NCBI GenBank assembly: GCA_002900995.3
Contig: CM035308.1
Coordinates: 1,364,001-1,428,000, forward strand
Length of the DNA stretch: 64,000 bases
DNA from: Ganoderma boninense
Taxonomy: Eukaryota > Basidiomycota > Agaricomycetes > Polyporales > Polyporaceae
Reading direction: 5' to 3'
Below the pieces are notes generated by a model. It saw only the letters and a program-made list of their open reading frames with translations, had not been told where the DNA came from and searched no databases. Made by a program: the position numbers and the translations under genes. This document shows, in pieces, positions 37,582-49,588 of this stretch; within the stretch, counting starts at the first letter, position 1; each line of letters starts with the position of its first letter.

Positions 37582-38573
37582 GTCGATGCTGGAACTTCTG
37601 GTCGTTTCAGTGAAGACAGTTAGGTTGAGATGTCGTTTGTGAAAGCTGCTTCTTCCTTATATACCGTCATCCCGGTTATCGAACGAGGGTCCAGTCTGCG
37701 TAATGAAGCACTCCATTACTGCAGTCGTGACGCCGTCATCGAGGCTTAGGAGAACTGACTAAGCTTGCGATGAGGGGCAAAGGGATAGATGTCTTCTATT
37801 TCGAGACGTGGTTCGGCTGGATCCATTCCTCGTTGTGCATCTTCCTCGGGCATGAGGCTATAGGTGGTTAGCGGGGAACCCCAGCCTGGCTCGGGCACTG
37901 GAGACAGCTGAGAGAGGCCGGTTCGGCCAAACGCCGAGGCTATTTAGCTGGTCTGTTTGTCAGTCAATTGCGCCATAACATGTCTTGCAAAGTAGCCTGG
38001 AACACACTAGCCACTTGTGTATGTGTGTTCGGTTGGTCCACGCTGTCCGAGCGATGATTTGTCAGGATTAACCAATAGTACATTCGTTGAATAACCAATC
38101 GTCCGATGACAGTCATAGAACGAATCTGTGGCACGAGTATCAGTTTAAATCTTGCAACAAAATAATAATAATGGTCTTCCAAGACCTTTGGACGCAGGAT
38201 CAGTCTTCGTGAACTTGGTCATAAGACTGTCGATGTTGAACGTCTTGGATTTTAATCTTCTAAGTTTCACATGTAAATCATAAACTTTGCCATGATGTCC
38301 TACTTGCTGACTAGCAAGGAGTTGTATGATTCATGAACCAAGAGTCGGAGGCCTTAGGAGTGCTCCATAGTTCATGATTAGCGAGGATGAGGACTAAACG
38401 GTGGTTCTAACCGCGGAGGCGCGGAATACTGAGCCGGACGAGGTTTCTAGGCGCCCATGGCCTGGTTAGGGAACATAGACGCCCGATGACCAGTGGCGGG
38501 CCCGAGTGCCAACTCGAAAGTGCCAGTGACTGGGACCGTCGCGTCCATCTGCTTCCTCTGGCCCACAACTTCC
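37582..38573. promoter_or_regulatory. Divergent promoter region between hydrolase and PRP2
   Basis: About 1 kb lies between divergent starts. Two CCAAT boxes occur at 38072-38076 and 38095-38099, 23 bp apart, in an AT-richer stretch (37.95-38.35 kb). The hydrolase TATA box is at the left end. No gene is recognised within. Confidence 0.45.
37657..37663 (-). promoter_or_regulatory. TATA box of the epoxide-hydrolase-like gene
   Basis: TATATAA on the minus strand lies 76 bp upstream of the ATG at 37581, a typical distance. Confidence 0.55.
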
Positions 38574-41500
38574 ATGTCCGAGCTTGAACGCTACATCAGT
38601 GACAATGCTCTCCGCGTGAGTTGCAATCTCGCCTGTCTCCTGATTAACGTGTCTCATCCGGTGTTTTCGCTTCGCAGTTCTTCGGACTCTCAGATCGGAG
38701 TATTGTGGACTACGTCGTAGCGTCGGGTGAGTGCATCGCAACGTCTCCACGTCTTCTTCATAACTCACGGAATGCCCTCCGTTATGCGGATTTGCATCTC
38801 TCGCATCCACTGCCATACCTTCGTCGTCACAGCGTCATCGTCCAAGACCGCCGACGCTTTCTTCTCCTCACTGAACGCATCTGGCCTGCCAGACACGCCC
38901 GACGCTCACCAATTCGCGCAGGAGGTCTTCTCGCGCGCCCCACGCAAGCACAAGCACAAGAAGGCGTCCGACGCCTCCCGCAAGCAGGCCGAACAGGACG
39001 CCAAGGCGCTCTATGCGCAGAAGTTCGGTTTCCTCCTGGAAGAGGATGACGCGGTGGTGGCTGGAGGGTCGTCGAGGAGCGCGGGAAAGAAGGGCAAGGA
39101 TAAGGATAAGAAGGAGAAGAAAGAGCGACATCTGCGGAAAAGAGAGGGAGACACGAGGGAGTGGGAGAGCGACGAAGAGGAGAAGGCCAGGAAACGGCCG
39201 CGGCAGGACGATTACGAGGGCGAGAGGAGGCGGGAGCGCAGTGCGGAGGGGGACGACATGGACTTGGAAATGCCTGAGGACGAGGATGTGCGGAGGGAGC
39301 GGGAGCGGCTGGAGGACCTGAAGGAGCGAGATGAGTTCGCGGAGCGGGTGCGGACACGGGACAAGGAGAAGACGAAGAAGGTGGTGGAAGACCGGTCGTC
39401 GAAGGCTGGCGGTGCGGCGGCAGAGGCAGCGGAGCGGCGTCGACTCGCGGACGACTCGGAGGCTCGTTCGCATGCGATGCCCAACCTGCGCGAACGGTCT
39501 CGACAAGAGTATCTCACGAAGCGCGAGCTTCAGCAGATCGAGCTGCTGAAGCGTGAAATTGCGGACGACGAGGCGCTGTTCCACGGCATGAAGATGACGA
39601 AGAGGGAGAAGCGGGAGTTGGACAAGAAGAAGGAGCTGCTGCGGCTGGTTGAGGAGCGGCTGAAGATCAACGACAAGTGGGAGGGGTACCAGCTCCCGGA
39701 AGACTACTTCACGGAGCAGGGCAAGATCGACAAGAAGAAAAAGGAGAACGTCTTGTACAAGCGGTATGAGGAGGCGAAGCCAAAGGACGACCAGTTTACG
39801 ACCGACGTCGACCAGTGGGAAGCCGCACAGACGAAGCACAGTACGTTCAAAACTGGCGCGTTGGACAAACCGGAGATGGTGGACGACTACGAGTATGTCT
39901 TCGACGAAAGCCAGACGATCAAGTTCGTCATGGAGTCCACGCTTGGCGGAGAGAACACGATGAGCGCCGCGGACAAGTTGCTGCAACAGCAAATTGATGA
40001 GGCCGAGAAGCGAGGTAGGCATGATTGGTACTTCGCGCACATAATGCCGGGCTGACCGGAGTACGCAGCCCAGTCCATCGAGGAGACTCGAAAGTCTTTG
40101 CCTATTTATCAATACCGCGAACAACTCCTCGAAGCCATCAAGGAACACCAGGTCCTCATCGTTGTGGCCGAGACCGGCTCTGGAAAGACAACGCAGCTCC
40201 CACAATACCTTCACGAAGCCGGCTATACCCAAGGCGGTCTCAAGGTTGGCTGTACACAACCCCGTCGTGTTGCAGCGATGTCTGTCGCCGCCCGTGTTGC
40301 GGAGGAGGTGGGCACGAAGGTTGGCTACGAGGTCGGGTACTCGATCCGTTTCGAGGACTGCACGAGCGACAAGACCGTCCTCAAGTACATGACCGACGGG
40401 ATGCTGCTGCGAGAGTTCTTGACGGAACCTGACTTGGCAGGGTACTCGGCGCTGATCATTGACGAGGCACACGAGAGGACACTCAGTACGGACATTCTCT
40501 TTGCTCTCGTCAAGGTGCGTGTTTGACTGCTCTCATGCGCTTTCAGCAGGCCATTGACCTTCCTGGTCCGTGGATAGGATATCGCACGATTCAGACCTGA
40601 GCTTCGACTGCTCATTTCAAGTGCCACCATGGATGCCGAGAAGTTCTCTGAGTACTTCGACGATGCTCCCGTTTTCTATGGTGAGTTAGAAAGCTGATAT
40701 ATGCGCGACGATATGCTGATACTACGACTAGTCCCTGGGCGTAGATACCCCGTAGACATCCACTACACACCCCAACCAGAGGCGAACTACTTGCACGCTG
40801 CGATCACTACTGTGTTCCAAATCCACACGACACAACCAAATGGCGATATCCTCGTCTTCTTCACGGTAAGTCTGATGTTTGTCTCAGTGTAGAGTTGAGA
40901 GCTCAAGATGGTTGCAATAGGGTCAAGATGAAATAGAAGCTGCCCAGGAGAACTTGCAGGAGACAGCCCGAGCACTGGGTAACAAAATCAAGGAGCTCAT
41001 TGTCTGTCCGATCTATGCCAACCTACCCAGTGACATGCAGGCGAAGATTTTCGAGCCAACGCCAGAGGGCGCGCGCAAGGTGGTGCTTGCGACGAACATC
41101 GCCGAAACGTCTATTACGATTGACGGTGTCGTGTTCGTCATCGACCCCGGCTTCGTCAAGCAAAACTCATATAACCCGCGAACGGGAATGTCGTCCTTGG
41201 TGGTGGTTCCTGTGAGTAACACGAAATTATATGCACGTTAAGACGCTGAGTTACGATCCTATCGCTCAACAGTGCTCCCGTGCATCTGCCAATCAAAGAG
41301 CAGGTCGTGCCGGTCGTGTGGGTCCTGGGAAGGCGTTCAGGCTTTACACCAAGTGGGCGTTTTCCAACGAGCTTGAAGAGAACACGGTACCGGAGATTCA
41401 GCGGACGAACTTGGGCATGGTTGTTTTGCTGCTCAAGTCCTTGGGTATCAACGACCTCATCGGCTTCGAGTTCATGGACCCGCCACCTGGCGAGACGCTC

Positions 41501-42408
41501 ATGCGCGCTCTAGAGCTGCTATATGCGCTCGGTGCGCTCAACGACCGAGGAGAGTTGACGAAACTAGGTCGACGGATGGCCGAATTTCCCGTGGACCCGA
41601 TGCTGTCGAAGGCGATCATCGCGAGCGAGAAGTATCAGTGTACAGACGAGGTCCTCACCATCATCTCCATGCTACAGGAGTCGTCCTCGCTCTTCTACCG
41701 CCCGAAGGACAAGAAGCTACACGCAGACCAGGCGCGGCAGAACTTCGTACGCGCGGGCGGCGACCACTTTACGCTGCTGAACGTGTGGGAGCAGTGGGCG
41801 GAGACGAACTACTCGCAGCAGTTCTGCTATGAACAGTTCCTGCAGTTCAAGAGCTTGAGCCGAGCTCGGGACATCCGCGACCAGCTCGCGGGGCTGTGCG
41901 AGCGCGTGGAGATCGTCGTGGATAGCAACCCGAATACGAACGACATCACGCCGATCCAGAAAGCGTTGACTTCTGGGTACTTCTATAATACGGTAAGCTT
42001 TGCCTGTCTTCGTCAATTGGTGAAAGGGTCTAAACCTCCATGTGCTTGTAGGCGCAATTGCAGAAGAGCGGGGACTCGTACCGGACACTGAAGACAAACC
42101 AAACGGTGTACGTTCATCCGTCGTCAAGTCTTTTCAACCATACACCTCCTATCAAGACTGTGCTCTACTACGAACTCGTCATGACATCGAAGTCGTACAT
42201 GCGGCAAGTGATGGAGATCAAGCCCGCATGGCTCATGGAAGGTACGTTAACGGCTGCCCCTCTTAGACTCCCTGTGCTGACTGTTGTCCCGCTTTGCTTT
42301 GCAGTCGCTCCGCACTATTTCAAAGCCGCTGACCTGGAGCAGCTTGCTACGGGAGACCGCAAGATGCCCAAAGCGATTGGGAGTCGAGGGGAGGGGCCTC
42401 CGTCATGA
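38574..42408 (+). CDS. PRP2: Pre-mRNA-splicing DEAH-box RNA helicase Prp2 (DHX16 type)
   Basis: This ATPase activates the Bact spliceosome before the first step of splicing. Two short exons give [14 protein letters not shown] and [16 protein letters not shown], the DHX16-type start. A long charged, Lys/Glu/Arg-rich coiled region (38.9-40.0 kb) follows. The helicase core has [15 protein letters not shown] (motif I), [18 protein letters not shown] (Ia), IDEAHER (II), LLISSATMD (III), ILVFFTGQDEIE (IV), [26 protein letters not shown] (V) and QRAGRAGR (VI). Winged-helix, ratchet and OB regions follow ([42 protein letters not shown]). The C-terminus [30 protein letters not shown] distinguishes Prp2/DHX16 from Prp16 and Prp22. 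Stop TGA is at 42406-42408. A 534-codon antisense frame over the charged region is a composition artefact. Confidence 0.95.
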
Positions 42409-42776
42409 TTTGTGATCTGCTGTCGCTCAGGCTGGCGCCGATATGGTTAACTGACCGCACGTCTGTCCAATGTTTAGTAGGCTTCTTGCACGCTCATATG
42501 TACCATCTTTGCATCGTGCTCATGTGGACCCCCCTTCGGCGCCGAATGCTGCTCGAGCACCTGAGAGGGCGGAGGCCGATGCGGGCGGACCATGGCGCAA
42601 AATGGGTTTGAGGCTGCCTTTTGCGCTGACGTCATTCGCGGGCGGAGGGACATCTGACAGACCCATTATTCAGCTCTCTCTCTCTTCGCAGGGGCTTTAC
42701 TTCTTTCTCCTGATGCATTTCTCAGAGCCGCGTGCCCCTCAAATACCCCTGCGCTGCTTGGCTCTAGCCTCTTTGC
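42409..42776. other. Intergenic between tandem plus-strand genes
   Basis: About 370 bp holding the PRP2 3' flank and the promoter of the questin-oxidase-like gene. A CT-rich tract (TCTCTCTCTC) lies near 42675-42690. No other feature is seen. Confidence 0.4.
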
Positions 42777-44600
42777 ATGCTCTCTAAGATGTTCCGGAAC
42801 ACTGCTGCCTCTGTAAAGCTGCCACCGACGATCCACCGGGGCATTCTGAACCTGCCCGGGACGACGCCAGAAGGCAAGCTTGTCGCCGAGAGGCTCCTCG
42901 AGAAGGATAGGGAAACGCACCATTGCTTCTTTGGCCGGGTTGGCTTCCACAACCATCTTAGCCACCAGTGAGCTCCACTGTCTACTTGTTTTGCTCTCCA
43001 CTGTCGACTTGTTTTGCTCGTGGTTAAGGCTCTGATCGGTACACTCATGCAGTCTACTGGCGGCGTATGATCTGGGTGCACCCGCCGGGCTTTTGCAGAA
43101 GATATACGATAGGGAGGCACCGGGGCAGTCGGGCATCAACTCTTGGGAGAGAAGAAGCGGCACGTTTGAGGCCATTCACGAAACGATTACGGTCGAAAAC
43201 TGGACGAGCTTCCTTGGGGATGAAAGGTGAGTTTACGTTGTCGTGCGGATTGCTGGTAACTGAGTATTTTGCCAGATACTACCAAAGCTACCTCAACTTC
43301 TTCACCGAGAAGGTTTACGAGCAGGGTGTCGGAGACACACTGGAGGAGTACGTCTTCTCGGAATCCGCCAATGGAAACGAAGCATACATGGGGTTGAGAT
43401 TTGTTGGAGGAGCGTAAGTTTGCTTGCGAAAGATTGTTTTATGCCTACCTTCTTACTCTCCATCGCTCCAGTGTGCACCCACTGATCCAGACAGGGGTAG
43501 GTGAATGCAAATTCCTGAATATGGTCATTGACTTTATATCCAGTATGGCGTCGAATTCGGGAGCGACGCGATGGTAGCGCAAGGTATATGGTTTGCCTCA
43601 CAGCTGTCTGATGGTATAATGATTCCTTTGCTTTCTAGCCCTCGCTCAGACAGCAGTCCACGACGCATTTCACCCTGAGCTCTTCGACCTGGAGAACGCA
43701 CCTCCACCCTTGCAGACTCTCAACTACAAGTCGGAGAATGCCGCACAAAGGCAACCACACAAGGGACACTCCCTGCTGTCTATCCTTCGCCAGGCGTACG
43801 ACTCCGACATCCTGAAGCCCGTCATGCCCTACGACCCCGACGCCCTCCTCTCAGCGCGCTTCAAATCCGCCCTCGCAGACGGCAGCAGAGGAGCAGAGAT
43901 CCGCCGCCTGTCCGCGCTCTGGCAAGTCGACACCTCTCGCGGCCATGCTGAGCTCGACGAGAAAGTCGAGGAGCTGCTCTGGACGACAGCGCTCCTCCTC
44001 GTCGGCTCCGGCAAACCCGGACGCAAGCCCCGCCTCGACTTCTTCCTCATGCACATGCTCAACGCATCGCTCTTCGTCCCGTCCCTTCTCCGCGCGATCC
44101 CCACCGTCGAGTCCAAGGCCGCGTTCCTCCGCGCGGTCCCCCCGGTGCTGCTCATGTACCTCATCGTGCGTGGCCGTCCGCGGATCGACGCAGACCTCGC
44201 GATGTCGTATACCGATGTCCCGCGTCCGCCGAACACCCCCCTGCCGGAGCCGCACGCGGACGCGATAGGGGATCCGCGCGACGCAAGGGACCACAATCCG
44301 TGGACCGACATCATCGCAGACGTACTGCACGCCCCCGATGCGCACACGCTGAAGGCGGTCCGCGCACTGTGCTATGCATCGCGCATGTACGGGCGCACTC
44401 CGGCTGGGGCGGTCATCGGCGCGTTTGACACGGAGGGACGGGAGACGCACCCAGGGATCGCGAAGGTCGATGGTACCCTGTTCGCGAGAGCGGCAGGGGT
44501 CGTGATGGACACGCTCGGCTGGGTCACGCACGGGCAAAAGGAGGGGGGCTGGGACCGGAGTGCGTTGGGTTGGGAGGATGCGTGGAAGGACGGGAAGTGA
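42777..44600 (+). CDS. Questin-oxidase-like protein (DUF4243 / AflY-type)
   Basis: Exons join to MLSKMFRNTAASVKLPPTIHRGIL, DRETHHCFFGRVGFHNHLSHHLLAAYDLGAPAGLLQKIYD, WTSFLGDERYYQSYLNFFTEKV, YMGLRFVGG and VHPLIQTGYGVEFGSDAMVAQALAQTAVH. A long final exon contains LLSILRQAYDSDILKPVMPYD, DFFLMHMLNASLFVPSLL and HTLKAVRALCYASRMYGR. The His-rich HNHLSHH segment and HPLIQTGYGVEFGSDAM block are characteristic of the family. Members named questin oxidase open an anthraquinone ring in fungal polyketide pathways by Baeyer-Villiger-type oxidation. Many basidiomycete homologues lie outside such clusters. No polyketide synthase is in this window, so its substrate here is unknown. Length is about 500 residues, normal for the family. 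Confidence 0.85.
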
Positions 44601-44796
44601 CGGTTACGAAGGGATGTTCCGCTTGAGGCTTCCAGATTGTAGTACCAATGTTGTATTTCTATGTCTTGCTTGTACGTTGGAGCTTGTATGCTGGAAAGTT
44701 GCTAGGAAATATCAAGGAGAAAAAGTGTCCGTACAAACGTTGTGGCAATATTGTACAATGGACTGTGATAGTACAACTGGACTGTCCGTCATTCCA

Positions 44797-46545
44797 TCAA
44801 AACACCGTACCATCGCTCTCGATTTCGATGGGGGGACCGCCTGTCGCAGGCCGCTTGAGCTTCGCGATTTCACGCCCTCCTTTCCATGTTGCGCTCTCCA
44901 GGATCTGAGCGAGCGAAAGGTCCTGGACAGACAAGCCGAGTTGCTTCCGTATTTCATCGGCAATGCGGTCCCTAGTAAGAGCAGAGGTCAGGTTGGCCTA
45001 CGATGGTCCCAATCATAAGGAACACGCACAGCTCGATAACTGTCATTGCTCTCCATTCGATGATTGCAGGATGCGAAGGAGGCAGCTTCGGCAACCCAGA
45101 AACGGAATCGTATAGCGAGGCGTCCAACGCCCCAGGCCGAAGAGAGAGCACGCCAAGGTCGACGAGCAAACCACCTACCGAGGAGATCGGTGAGTTGGCG
45201 TGTAATTTAAATGCAACAAGATGTTTTTACCATTCCTGTACTCAGGCAACCCTGTCATATACTCGATACCCTCGAACTTCCATCCCAACACCTTTTCGAG
45301 CGGCTCGACAAGGCTGTACGTGATCCACCCGGTGAGCTTGTGGAAGGGAACCAACTCGTCTCCTTCCTTGTAGGCTCCCGCGGCGTGCTTCCTGAGCGCG
45401 TCGCAAGGCCAAACGTCGCCCAGAGGGACTCCGCCTAGTGTCGTCCGGGTAGCAGGCCATATGGGTGCGAGGCCCTCGATGAGGGCTGTCCAGAGAGCGA
45501 AGATGTGGACGCGTCGAGTCTCACCCTCCGCGATCGATTCTGATTCGAGGAAGTCTATAAAACGTTCGAAGTCAGTCAGAAATAATCATATTACGCATAT
45601 TGGGGGCCGACGACACACCGACGATGTGACCAGGACGACCTGCGGTTCCGAAGTAGGTATTGCTTCCGAGAAGAGCTTTGCTTAGGTTGGCTAGCAGCGA
45701 AGATCGACCTTCAAGGCCGACCATGGGATTCGCGTCGGACACTTGCATCGCTGAGGCGACCTTGGGCGCATTGATGTTCGATAGACCCTTCGCTGCAACA
45801 AAGTGGTGAGCGAATCATGGGTCGCAGGAAGAACAATATTACAGACCATCGACTTGATACGGGTTCCTTGAGTCTCCGGAGAAGAGGCCTTGCTCGAACA
45901 TGGCGATGCTTGCGACACCGAGGCCCTCTGATCTCGAGAAACTGAGACCGGATGATTGCTCCTTGAACGACCACGAGTTGCCGGCCCCTGCGTCGAGGAG
46001 GACGGATACAAGGAAAAGGTCAATGAGCCGACGCGAGATCTCCTTCACATCGGGAGGATTGGGCGAGGCCTTCCACTGGCTAATGAGGGGATCTACTCGA
46101 GAACGCCCAGCGTCGAGGTGCCTCCATCTCCCGTGAGGCGGAATCTACGAAGATGGGAATAGATCAGGCCTTACGGTCCAGTGTCCACAAGTGCTTGCTT
46201 TGTTCACCGAGGAGAAGTTTGTGCCAAAGTCACGCTGTGATCAGGTTAGTAAAGTACAGTACAGTAGGACGAATCGCGAGTGTAACGCACCTTGATTATC
46301 TCTATGCAAAAGGCGGCTGCCTCCTGCTCCTTCTCCGGATGGTAGTCAAAGTACTCAAGCTTGCCGTCCTGGGCGAGGGCGTGCACGCGGTTGCATCTCT
46401 CGCGAATGGCAGGGAGAGTACGGAGGTAGGCGGCGGTGGTAGCAGGGGAATCAAGGGCTGCCAGGCTCATTGTCGACAACTGCGATTCGAGACAAGTGAC
46501 GGAGAGTCGAATGCCGCGAGGCTCAGGCGAGGCTATCTGAGACAT
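44797..46545 (-). CDS. URC4: DUF1688 family protein (Urc4/Urg3-like, uracil catabolism)
   Basis: The start is MSQIASPEPRG; an in-frame GTG just upstream is not a eukaryotic start. Family blocks appear in order: YLRTLPAIRERCNRVHALAQDGKLEYFDYHPEKEQEAAAFCIEIIK, RDFGTNFSSVNKH, EISRRLIDLFLVSVLLDAGAGNSW and GLSFSRSEGLGVASIAMFEQGLFS. They continue with NINAPKVASAMQVSDANPMVGLEGRSSLLANLSKALL, RPGHIVDFLE, LTGWITYSLVEPLEKVLGWKFEG, GLLVDLGVLSLR and a C-terminal DRIADEIRKQLGLSVQDLSLAQILESATWKGGREIA. Stop TGA is at 44797-44799. Urc4 is needed for the URC pyrimidine-degradation pathway in some yeasts; its biochemistry is unsettled. About 430 residues. Its 3' end faces that of the questin-oxidase-like gene, 196 bp apart. 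Confidence 0.9.
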
Positions 46546-46781
46546 CGCGATCACGTGTCAGACGCGATATCTCGTCGTGCAGCGTCGAGCACTCGTCCAG
46601 GACCATCAAGTCCCGCCCTCTTCCTTCGCGACATCCCCGCCGACATTAACTTTGCTAATAAAAACGTACATCAAAACTACTAAATATCTGTGAGTTTTTC
46701 CGGCCTTCAGCTACATTGCTTTACGGCCTAAGGATATTTGTTGTGCAGTACTCAAGTTTTAGCCTCGAGATTGGATTAGCA
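46546..46781. promoter_or_regulatory. Short shared promoter of URC4-like and PRiA4-domain genes
   Basis: Only 236 bp separate two divergent start codons, so the two promoters must overlap or touch. No clear TATA box was identified. Confidence 0.5.
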
Positions 46782-48135
46782 ATGTCCTCCACTCACGCTG
46801 TCCTGAACGATAACGACATCAACCTTCAACTCAACGCTGGCCTCCAGGGACCCTCCAAGCGACCCCTTGAAGACGCAGGCCAAGCCTCAGGTTCGGCGGA
46901 GCCCCCCGCTCCAAAACGCCCTCGCCCTCGATGGATACTCACCCCCACACCCGAGCCAGAGCCAGAGCCGGCTTTGACCATGCCCCCGCCCAGTGAGGAT
47001 CTCATCCAGCTCCGCTTCCAGCTTTCTCGCTTCAAAGGTGTCTTCCGCACCGTCCGCGTCCCGCTCTCATTCACCTTCGCGCACCTCTACCACTTCATCC
47101 TCCTCCTCTTCGGCTGGTCCGGCCACCACTCCCACCAGGCCGAGGTCCTCACCAACGTCATCAAGTATGCCTCCCCCGGGCGCACGGGAGAGGTCAAGAA
47201 GCACCGCTACTGGAAGATCCCGCCCGAGCCCAGATGCAGGGAGGAGCCCGACGAATGGAGGGACTGGTACTTCAAGTACGGCATGTTCTACCGTGAACCC
47301 GCGATGCGCGTCGTCAAGACGGTGAGATATGATGAGTGGGAGATAGGGCCGAGGAAGGACGACGAGCCCGTGAACCCCAACAATCCCTTGGAAGCCTTGT
47401 GGGACGAGTTGGTGGTGCCGAAGAAGAGGGATGAGGATGTGCGGCTTGGGGATTTGTGGGCGCCGAGGAACAGGGATAACATGACCGGCGGCGTATGCAA
47501 GAACGTGGAGATCGCGATCAAGTTCGAGTACGACCTTGGTGGTGAGAATTCATATCCTACCCTAATTGGTGCGCAGCGAGGTGCTGACCGTGGCTCTCGA
47601 CGTCAGCGAGCTGGGAGGTTCATGTCACCGTCGAGACGGACAAGGATGGCAGCTACATGTGGGAATACAGCCCCCCCACCAACAAACCTGTCATTGTCAC
47701 GGCCAAAGGAGGGGTAAGCATGCACTTCGTACTTAGGTTATTTACCACTTACCAATGGCTTGGTAGGCACCGGTTGAGGACGCACGTAGTTCTCATGGTG
47801 TAAGCTCCCTTTTTGACAACCCCGGTGACAAGTGCTCGTGTTGATAAACTGGATTGTACTTGCAGGAGCTCGGGGCAAACAAGAAGAAGGTCTCGGACAT
47901 GCTCTTCCTGCCTGACATATTCGAGCGGTACCTCAACGGCGAGGTCCGCTCTGTGGCCAGAAAGACAGAGCATGCGGTGTTCAACGTCGAAGAAGAGCAG
48001 GCCCGCCGGCAAGCCGCAGCTGAAGAGAAGGAAAGACGAAGGCAGGAGCGTCAGCAGAGACAAGCCGATGGCTCCGACGATTACGGCGAGGAATACTCTA
48101 GCGACGAGGACGAGGACAGCTCCGACGAGGAGTGA
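46782..48135 (+). CDS. PRiA4_ORF3-like (IS1096 TnpR-like) domain protein
   Basis: The start MSSTHAVLNDNDINLQLNAGLQ precedes a Pro/Arg-rich segment with a basic KRPRPRW patch (possible nuclear signal). The domain begins DLIQLRFQLSRFKGVFRTVRVPLSFTFAHLYHFILLLFGWSGHHSHQAEV. It includes the Trp/His-containing loop typical of the plasmid pRiA4b ORF-3-like fold, and continues through NVEIAIKFEYDLGASWEVHVTVETD and KPVIVTAKGGAPVED. The C-terminus (KKVSDMLFLPDIFERYLNGEV onward) becomes a charged coiled segment ending in an acidic SSDEDEDSSDEE tail. Four exons, TGA at 48133-48135. The fold is found in mobile-element-associated bacterial proteins and widely in fungi; its molecular function is unknown. 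It looks intact and conserved, not like a transposon remnant. Confidence 0.82.
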
Positions 48136-48515
48136 CCTGCGCGGTGGCTGCTGGTTGTAACCTGGTTCCCTTCGACGTTCACGCAGTATCTAGTAATGTC
48201 TATAATCACCTGCCTATTCCCACATGTTAGTATATGTTACGTTGAGTTGCATCTCATTGAATGTTTACCGAAATATGATTCCTTGTGCCTGTGTCTTGGA
48301 GGTGGTTGGTGTTCCAGCCTGGTTCGTGGCAGAGGACGGCTTCACAGAATAAGCGCGATAACGCTTTTGGTATGACATGTAACCCTATTCATTCCAAATG
48401 CGGAACCCTAGTGTCGCAACCCCGAACAGCCGGTACCCGACGCTCACTGGCCTCGACGACGTCCTGCTCAGGCTCTTGCAGCCATCATCGATATTTGTCT
48501 GTCTCTCTAGCCAAC
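48136..48515. other. Intergenic between tandem plus-strand genes
   Basis: These 380 bp hold the 3' flank of the PRiA4-domain gene and the promoter of the V-ATPase c' gene. TCTGTCTCTC-type pyrimidine sequence sits just before the start. Nothing else is recognised. Confidence 0.4.
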
Positions 48516-49409
48516 ATGTCTGTCTGTCCTCCATACGCTCCCTTCTTCGGCTTCGCGGGCGTCGCCTCCGCGGTATGTACCCCTCGTGCTTGCTATGTCA
48601 TGAGGCCTCTTGGACTCACCCAACCCTGTCTGTGCACAATGTAGATGGTCTTTAGCAGTGCGTGTACATTCTGCACTTCAGCATGCCGTTCACAGTGAAT
48701 CCATGTGAACTAACTCGTGTGGCGCAGCGGTTGGAGCGGCGTTCGGGACAGCAAAGTCGGGCATTGGTATCGCGGGTCTGGGGTCGTTCAAGCCAGAGCT
48801 GCTCATGAAGGTGTGTGTATACAAACCGTGAACAATATGTTCCCCTCACCTGACCCCTTGTGTCCGTTGTCGCCGCCAGTCACTTATTCCCGTGGTCATG
48901 TCCGGTATCATTGCCGTGTACGGTCTGGTGGTGTCCGTGCTTATTGCTGGTGGACGTGAGTACCGTTTGCGTGTCCCACTGTGCCCCTGCTCCGCTCCTT
49001 TGTGTGTAGGATTCCGTTGGCTAACGATTTCCTTCGGTTGTAGTCAAGCCCACCGACTACTCGCTATATGCTGGTTTCATCCACCTAGGCGCGGGTCTTG
49101 CATGTGGGTTCACTGGCCTTGCTGCGGGCTATGCGATCGGGTTTGTGGGCGACTCGGTACGTCCACATCCTTTCACACTTTGCTGGAAGTTAATGGGCCC
49201 TTGCTTACAGTGTGTGCGAGCATATGTATTCGAGTCGAAGGTGTTCGTGACGATGGTGCTCATTCTCATCTTCGGAGAGGTGCTGGGGTTGTACGGGTGC
49301 GTCATCTTCCGGTCCCTCCCCAATGTGACGCTAACGCCACGTCCTTACTAGGCTTATTGTTGCGTTGATCATGAACTCGCGAGCATCCGAGGCAGCGCGA
49401 TGCCCTTGA
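48516..49409 (+). CDS. VMA11: V-type H+-ATPase Vo proteolipid, subunit c' (Vma11 type)
   Basis: Seven exons, 48516-48572, 48645-48657, 48728-48810, 48880-48955, 49044-49156, 49211-49296 and 49352-49409, total 486 nt and 161 residues. The sum keeps frame throughout. Four transmembrane helices are seen: [61 protein letters not shown] and [19 protein letters not shown]. The last contains the essential proton-carrying Glu. [20 protein letters not shown] between helices 1 and 2 matches fungal c' (Vma11) better than c (Vma3). The c ring rotates in the vacuolar membrane to pump protons. Exon 2 is only 13 nt. The d subunit of the same complex is encoded at 53.8 kb. Confidence 0.93.
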
Positions 49410-49588
49410 AAAAGCGTTCCTTCGCCATTCCCGTACATACTCTACCACGGCCGTCCCTGCTAATGGACTTTGCATGGAATATCACATTATACATACCCAA
49501 AGCGTTCGTGGGTGATCCACATAGCATACAGAAAGGCCTGAGGAACAAAAGCGTGCAAATAAAGAGGATCTGTGTGGGGTAAGCGTGA

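Noticed and set aside
38868..40472. 534-codon antisense frame opposite the PRP2 coding region
   Set aside because: It mirrors the Lys/Glu/Arg-rich sense protein as a Leu/Arg/Val-rich shadow, has no domain, and the sense strand is a certain gene.
42777..46545. Idea that the questin-oxidase-like and URC4-like genes form a biosynthetic cluster
   Set aside because: They are convergent, with housekeeping neighbours and no core synthase, transporter or regulator nearby.
46782..48135. PRiA4_ORF3-domain gene as a transposon remnant
   Set aside because: The gene is intact with four exons and an acidic tail, no terminal repeats are seen, and the domain is widespread in ordinary fungal genes.
48721..48760. 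tRNA-like A-box string (GGCGCAGCGGTTGGAGCG)
   Set aside because: It is coding sequence of V-ATPase c' exon 3, with no cloverleaf or B-box at the right distance.
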